Below, in pieces: positions 60,592-64,000 of a DNA stretch of 64,000 bases. The DNA comes from Neorhodopirellula lusitana (lineage in GTDB: Bacteria; Planctomycetota; Planctomycetia; Pirellulales; Pirellulaceae). How positions within the stretch are numbered: the stretch's first letter is position 1; every line of letters starts with the position of its first letter. The notes beneath the pieces were generated by a model. It searched no databases. It worked only from the letters and a program-made list of their open reading frames with translations, and was not told the origin of the DNA. Location: contig NZ_FXUG01000006.1 in NCBI RefSeq assembly GCF_900182915.1, positions 124,001-188,000 of the forward strand. Direction: 5' to 3'. Made by a program: the position numbers and the translations under genes.

Positions 60592-63342
60592 ATGGACACC
60601 GCTGCTGAATACCGCCGAGCGATAGTTTGTAGTCTTTTGTTTGCTTCGATCACTGGGCTGATCCTGGTGCTGGCAAACGTGCCTACGAAACGGGTGCAGG
60701 TTGGGGAGCATATTTTTGGCAATGTTGAATACTGGCGATCACGCCATTTTACGATTGCCGAAAGCAAACTCGTTAAGGCCGGCTGGCCCCTGACTTATCA
60801 AATTCAGGTCCACCCCCAAATCGCTACTGAATCGACCCCGTTGTATGTGTTTTCGTGGTGGAAGCTGCTGCTGGATATTTTGGTCGTTGTCGCTGTTGTC
60901 GGCGGGGTTGGCGGCTACACGTACTATCGCCAGCTTCACATCAGTCGTTCGGCGGACGGGATGCGCGCACGCCGGCGGTTTGACATTACGACGGCGTTAG
61001 TCTGCTTCTTGTTACCGTTTGTCTATTACGGTGGTGCGAGTTGGGTTGCCAGTCGGCATAAGGCACTTGCCGACCAGATCGGCGAAGAAGGGACTTGTAC
61101 CCTGGCCGCGGAGCTTCCGGAATGGTTTGCGGACCGATGTCCCAGGGTGTTTCATTCGACGTTTTTCCGTTTGACGCACGTGCAGATTCACACACCTTCG
61201 CCACAAATTTTCGATCAGCTCACCCGGATCAATACCCTGCGGGATCTGCAGGTGGTCAGGAATCAAGTTGACGGACAGCAGCTCCGGTTGCTCAAGCACT
61301 CGCCTGCCCTGACGACTCTTCGGCTTGAACGTTGCAAGCTAGCTCCTGAAGCCATCGAAGCGGTTGCGAATCATTCGCTGCTGTTAAATCTATCATTGCG
61401 TGGTTCCGCTCTATCAGCGTCGGAACTGGTGCAATTAGACCGGCTAACGAACCTGTTGAACGTGGATCTCACTGGGACTGGAATTCGACTCGCTGGCCTA
61501 AACATGCCCCACTGGCAGGAATCGGTTCAGTCGCTCGATCTGATGTGTCCTGAACCGGGACAGGCGGATCAACTTTCACTCAAAGACTGGGACTCACTCG
61601 AAAAGTTGTTGGTGACCGGGGATGGTATCCGGGTCAATCGTGAAGTTCTGTTGCTTGAAATCTGCGATTGTCCAAATCTTAAGGAGGTCATGCTGGACCG
61701 ATTGCAAAAGTACTCGCTTGTGGCCAAGAATCTTCCTGAGCTCGAACGCATCAACGATCCCTATGAATCGTACCTTTTTGACGAGGGTTCAGCCCACTAC
61801 CCGTCTTTGGTTCGTTGGCAGCATGTCGACATGGAAGATGTGCCCAGTTTGCAACTGCTAGAGTTCCTTGCGCCCGACATTGAAACGGTAGCGATTTCTG
61901 GTGCATCGCGATTGAAGGCAGTCACTCTGGTGTACGATGAATTTCGAGAGTCGACCACCGGCGATAGTAGTTCCCCATCGGAGGCTTCCATTGAATCTTG
62001 GGTCGACGCTGTTAGTCAGTTGGATTCGATTCAGCAATTGACGATTGAAGGCGTCAAGCTGACGGTTGAGCAGTTTCAGCGAGTGTGCCGCCTGCCGTTT
62101 CTTAATACGATTCACTATGACAACTCGCACTTGGGTGATGTGGCGATCCAAGAAACCGAGTTTTCAGATTCGATTCAATATCTGGATTTCGGTCGTGCGA
62201 GTTTGTCGCAAAAGACGCTCGAACGCCTGCTGGAATTACCCAACCTGAAGACGATTCGAGCAGACTTTTCGGGTGTCACTGAGTTGAGAATTCACGCATG
62301 TGAGAAGCTCGTCACGATAGATACTCTTCCATTCGAATCTTTGGAAACAGTCGAATTATTGGATCTTCCGCGGATGACCAGTGGTGTGGTTGTGAAAGAG
62401 GGGCTTCAGCGAATTCGCGTTGTGGGAGCACCGCGTCTGCAGGAGATTGTTGTAGGATCGGCGTGGCCCAAGGACTACGAGTTTGGACAATTAACTGGTG
62501 TCACTCGCTTTGCGGCCGGTGGGCCTGAGGTGACCGACGATTTGTTTGAATCCTTGCTGACGTGCCGGAAACTAGATGAGCTTTCGTTCGCCTATCCGTC
62601 GTTGTCGCGATCAGTGCTGGAACGCATGTCTGAATTGCGACACTTAACCAAGCTTGAGCTACCTGGCTGCGAGCTCAACGATTCCATTATTTCAAACTGG
62701 CAGGGGCTCAGCCGGCTTCGACGAGTCTGCTTTGATGACACTGAAGTCGGGGGCGACACGATCGCCTGGCTGGCTACGCTAGAGAGTCTAAGGTCGCTGA
62801 GTCTAAATTATCTTAAGTTGGACGTTGACGCTCGACAGACGATCTCGATGCTTCGGCAGGTCCCCAGTATGTCATTCGTGGAAACCCAATTGGATCCAGA
62901 ACCTTTGATCCATTTGTTGTCAGGGCCTTCTCTAGAGGATCTTGATCTTTCCGGTACAGAGGTATCTAACGAACTGCTCGATGCCATTGCAGCGAACCGC
63001 ACCTTGCGGAGTTGTGTTCTGACGGACTGTCAGTTGGATCGTGAGTATCTCAGTCGCTTGTTCAACGACGATACTCGGTTAGTGGTGGAGTCGACCGAGT
63101 CAGACACTCAGTTGGTGCTTTCGTATTCGACTCGCTATGAGCGGTCAAGATCGGGATTCGAGTCGCGTCCACCGCATGGGATGCATCGACGAGGCCGACA
63201 TCGATTCCGCGAGCAACGGGACGAACCCTACCATGAGCCCCCTATGAATCCGTCGCCCGAGATCGGAGTGTCGCGATTGAATGAGCTGATCGCGACCGAA
63301 ACGTTCAAGATTGAAGATTTCCGCAAGGCATCAGGCCGCTAA
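60592..63342 (+). CDS. Membrane leucine-rich-repeat-like protein
   Basis: A 916-residue protein. Three hydrophobic segments lie near the N-terminus: about 11-28 (VCSLLFASITGLILVLA), 90-110 (LLLDILVVVAVVGGVGG) and 134-150 (TALVCFLLPFVYYGG). From about 205 the sequence is an LRR-like array (LTTLRLERCKLAPEAIEAVA; NLLNVDLTGTGIRLAGL; LEDLDLSGTEVSNELLDAIA), in the ribonuclease-inhibitor-like or 'planctomycete LRR' style with irregular repeats. The C-terminal 60 residues are Arg/His/Pro-rich. Protein-protein binding at the cell envelope is likely; the partner is unknown. Confidence 0.78.
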   Translation: MDTAAEYRRAIVCSLLFASITGLILVLANVPTKRVQVGEHIFGNVEYWRSRHFTIAESKLVKAGWPLTYQIQVHPQIATESTPLYVFSWWKLLLDILVVVAVVGGVGGYTYYRQLHISRSADGMRARRRFDITTALVCFLLPFVYYGGASWVASRHKALADQIGEEGTCTLAAELPEWFADRCPRVFHSTFFRLTHVQIHTPSPQIFDQLTRINTLRDLQVVRNQVDGQQLRLLKHSPALTTLRLERCKLAPEAIEAVANHSLLLNLSLRGSALSASELVQLDRLTNLLNVDLTGTGIRLAGLNMPHWQESVQSLDLMCPEPGQADQLSLKDWDSLEKLLVTGDGIRVNREVLLLEICDCPNLKEVMLDRLQKYSLVAKNLPELERINDPYESYLFDEGSAHYPSLVRWQHVDMEDVPSLQLLEFLAPDIETVAISGASRLKAVTLVYDEFRESTTGDSSSPSEASIESWVDAVSQLDSIQQLTIEGVKLTVEQFQRVCRLPFLNTIHYDNSHLGDVAIQETEFSDSIQYLDFGRASLSQKTLERLLELPNLKTIRADFSGVTELRIHACEKLVTIDTLPFESLETVELLDLPRMTSGVVVKEGLQRIRVVGAPRLQEIVVGSAWPKDYEFGQLTGVTRFAAGGPEVTDDLFESLLTCRKLDELSFAYPSLSRSVLERMSELRHLTKLELPGCELNDSIISNWQGLSRLRRVCFDDTEVGGDTIAWLATLESLRSLSLNYLKLDVDARQTISMLRQVPSMSFVETQLDPEPLIHLLSGPSLEDLDLSGTEVSNELLDAIAANRTLRSCVLTDCQLDREYLSRLFNDDTRLVVESTESDTQLVLSYSTRYERSRSGFESRPPHGMHRRGRHRFREQRDEPYHEPPMNPSPEIGVSRLNELIATETFKIEDFRKASGR

Positions 63343-63450
63343 AACATACCCGGAGGTCGGCTGCTGGAGCTTCATGCATCGGTTGAGTGACTGCCTGTTG
63401 CTCATTCGCCTCTGTGCCGAGTCCTCAGTCAATCAGTATCTATCAGTCCA

Positions 63451-64000
63451 TTAACCGATTTTTAGCACGGGGAAGGTCTCCACCGCTTGTTCCAGAAGGG
63501 TCATTGAAGCGAATGCCGGGTGCTTGCAAAGGACCAGCGGAAGCATGGGGAGTTGTGCGGAAATCAAACGAGCCAACATGTGGTCTGCGGGTTCCCGGTT
63601 GCTGGTGTCTTTGCGTCGAATTTGCAGAATTGCTTTGTTGAGCGTCTCGCCGAACGGTCCATAGGGCAACGCTTGCAGTCGCTCTTCCCGAGCGATGAAG
63701 TACTTTGTGTCGCCGTCACTTGGCGACCATTCAAGTTCCGGATCGGTGTTTGCGGCGGCAGCGTAATCTTCGCTCTGTTCGTAAAGGTCGATCAGCAATC
63801 CTCGGACGAACGACAAAGCCACTTCATCCTTTCCATCGCGAAGCATCGCGAGGTTAGCGCTGATCGCGCGGCTAGGGTAACCACGGAACCAATCTGCCCG
63901 AGCCAAGTCCGTCTTCAGGAAATAGGATGCCGGGTGCAGTCCGGTGGCACGGCGCAAGTACTGCAGACCACTCGCTTCGTTGAAGCGAATCATTTCCAAC
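63451..64000 (-). CDS. TPR-like protein, 5' end beyond window
   Basis: The frame is open from the right edge to a stop at 63451 (182 residues seen). No ATG start with a ribosome site lies in the window, so the N-terminus is probably outside. The visible part is helical with a TPR-like pattern (LQYLRRATGLHPASYFLKTD, LARADWFRGYPSRAISANLA) followed by a second helical block. Too little is present to name a family. Confidence 0.55.
   Translation of the reverse strand, partial: LEMIRFNEASGLQYLRRATGLHPASYFLKTDLARADWFRGYPSRAISANLAMLRDGKDEVALSFVRGLLIDLYEQSEDYAAAANTDPELEWSPSDGDTKYFIAREERLQALPYGPFGETLNKAILQIRRKDTSNREPADHMLARLISAQLPMLPLVLCKHPAFASMTLLEQAVETFPVLKIG

Overview
The window looks like chromosomal DNA of a marine planctomycete close to Rhodopirellula (Pirellulaceae). 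The evidence is the gene content: many secreted type I sulfatases, the paired planctomycete families DUF1552 and DUF1592/1587/1588 (PSD-type with c-type haem motifs), a DUF1559 pilin-like protein, a short ECF sigma factor followed by a FecR-LamG membrane protein, a zinc-ribbon/TPR protein next to a von Willebrand A protein, and long gene-poor spacers. No species can be named from the sequence alone.

Region 1 (1-9.5 kb): a partial DUF5060 secreted protein, then a tightly coupled operon on the minus strand (8253 down to 1941) for acid-sugar catabolism. Its order is MFS transporter, a fused Gfo/Idh/MocA dehydrogenase-cyclase protein, a four-carbon acid-sugar kinase (OtnK/DUF1537), a class II aldolase/decarboxylase (OtnC-like), an LsrG-like ABM protein and an isocitrate/isopropylmalate-type dehydrogenase. 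Four of the five junctions overlap and the fifth is 3 bp apart. A divergent LysR gene (8448) and a 12-bp-arm inverted repeat lie at the head of the operon.

Region 2 (9.4-15.3 kb): a 116-bp palindromic intergenic element, a two-gene unit of unknown function (vWA protein, then zinc-ribbon/TPR protein), and a 1.4-kb gene-poor spacer with several small tandem repeats.

Region 3 (15.3-44.5 kb): about 29 kb with every gene on the minus strand. It holds eight sulfatases (all with the Cys-type formylglycine motif), two GH29 alpha-L-fucosidases, a right-handed beta-helix protein resembling GH141, an EF-hand alpha/beta esterase, a DUF1592/DUF1552 pair, and a regulatory block (ECF sigma, FecR-LamG anti-sigma-like protein, DUF1559 protein, 53-residue lipoprotein). 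Taken together this is best read as a locus for breakdown of a sulfated, probably acetylated, fucose-rich polysaccharide (fucoidan-like). A nonsense-interrupted tail of a ninth sulfatase lies between a fucosidase and a sulfatase.

Region 4 (45.2-54.5 kb): a hybrid sensor with discoidin-like periplasmic domains and a NarL-type response regulator; then a diverged 3' half of tRNA-Asp, a sulfur-relay group (DsrE2-like, FadL-like porin, DsrE, TusA) with a large PAS-GGDEF-EAL protein, and finally an intact tRNA-Asp(GTC) with a strong terminator. The tRNA fragment and the intact tRNA have the same orientation and bracket this 6.5-kb group as an old tRNA-associated island would.

Region 5 (54.5-64 kb): DinB-like protein, a PaaK-type CoA ligase with a repeat-built insert, an AroE-like protein that has lost catalytic residues, a two-TM membrane protein, a SMUG1-type uracil-DNA glycosylase, a large membrane leucine-rich-repeat-like protein, and a partial gene at the right edge.
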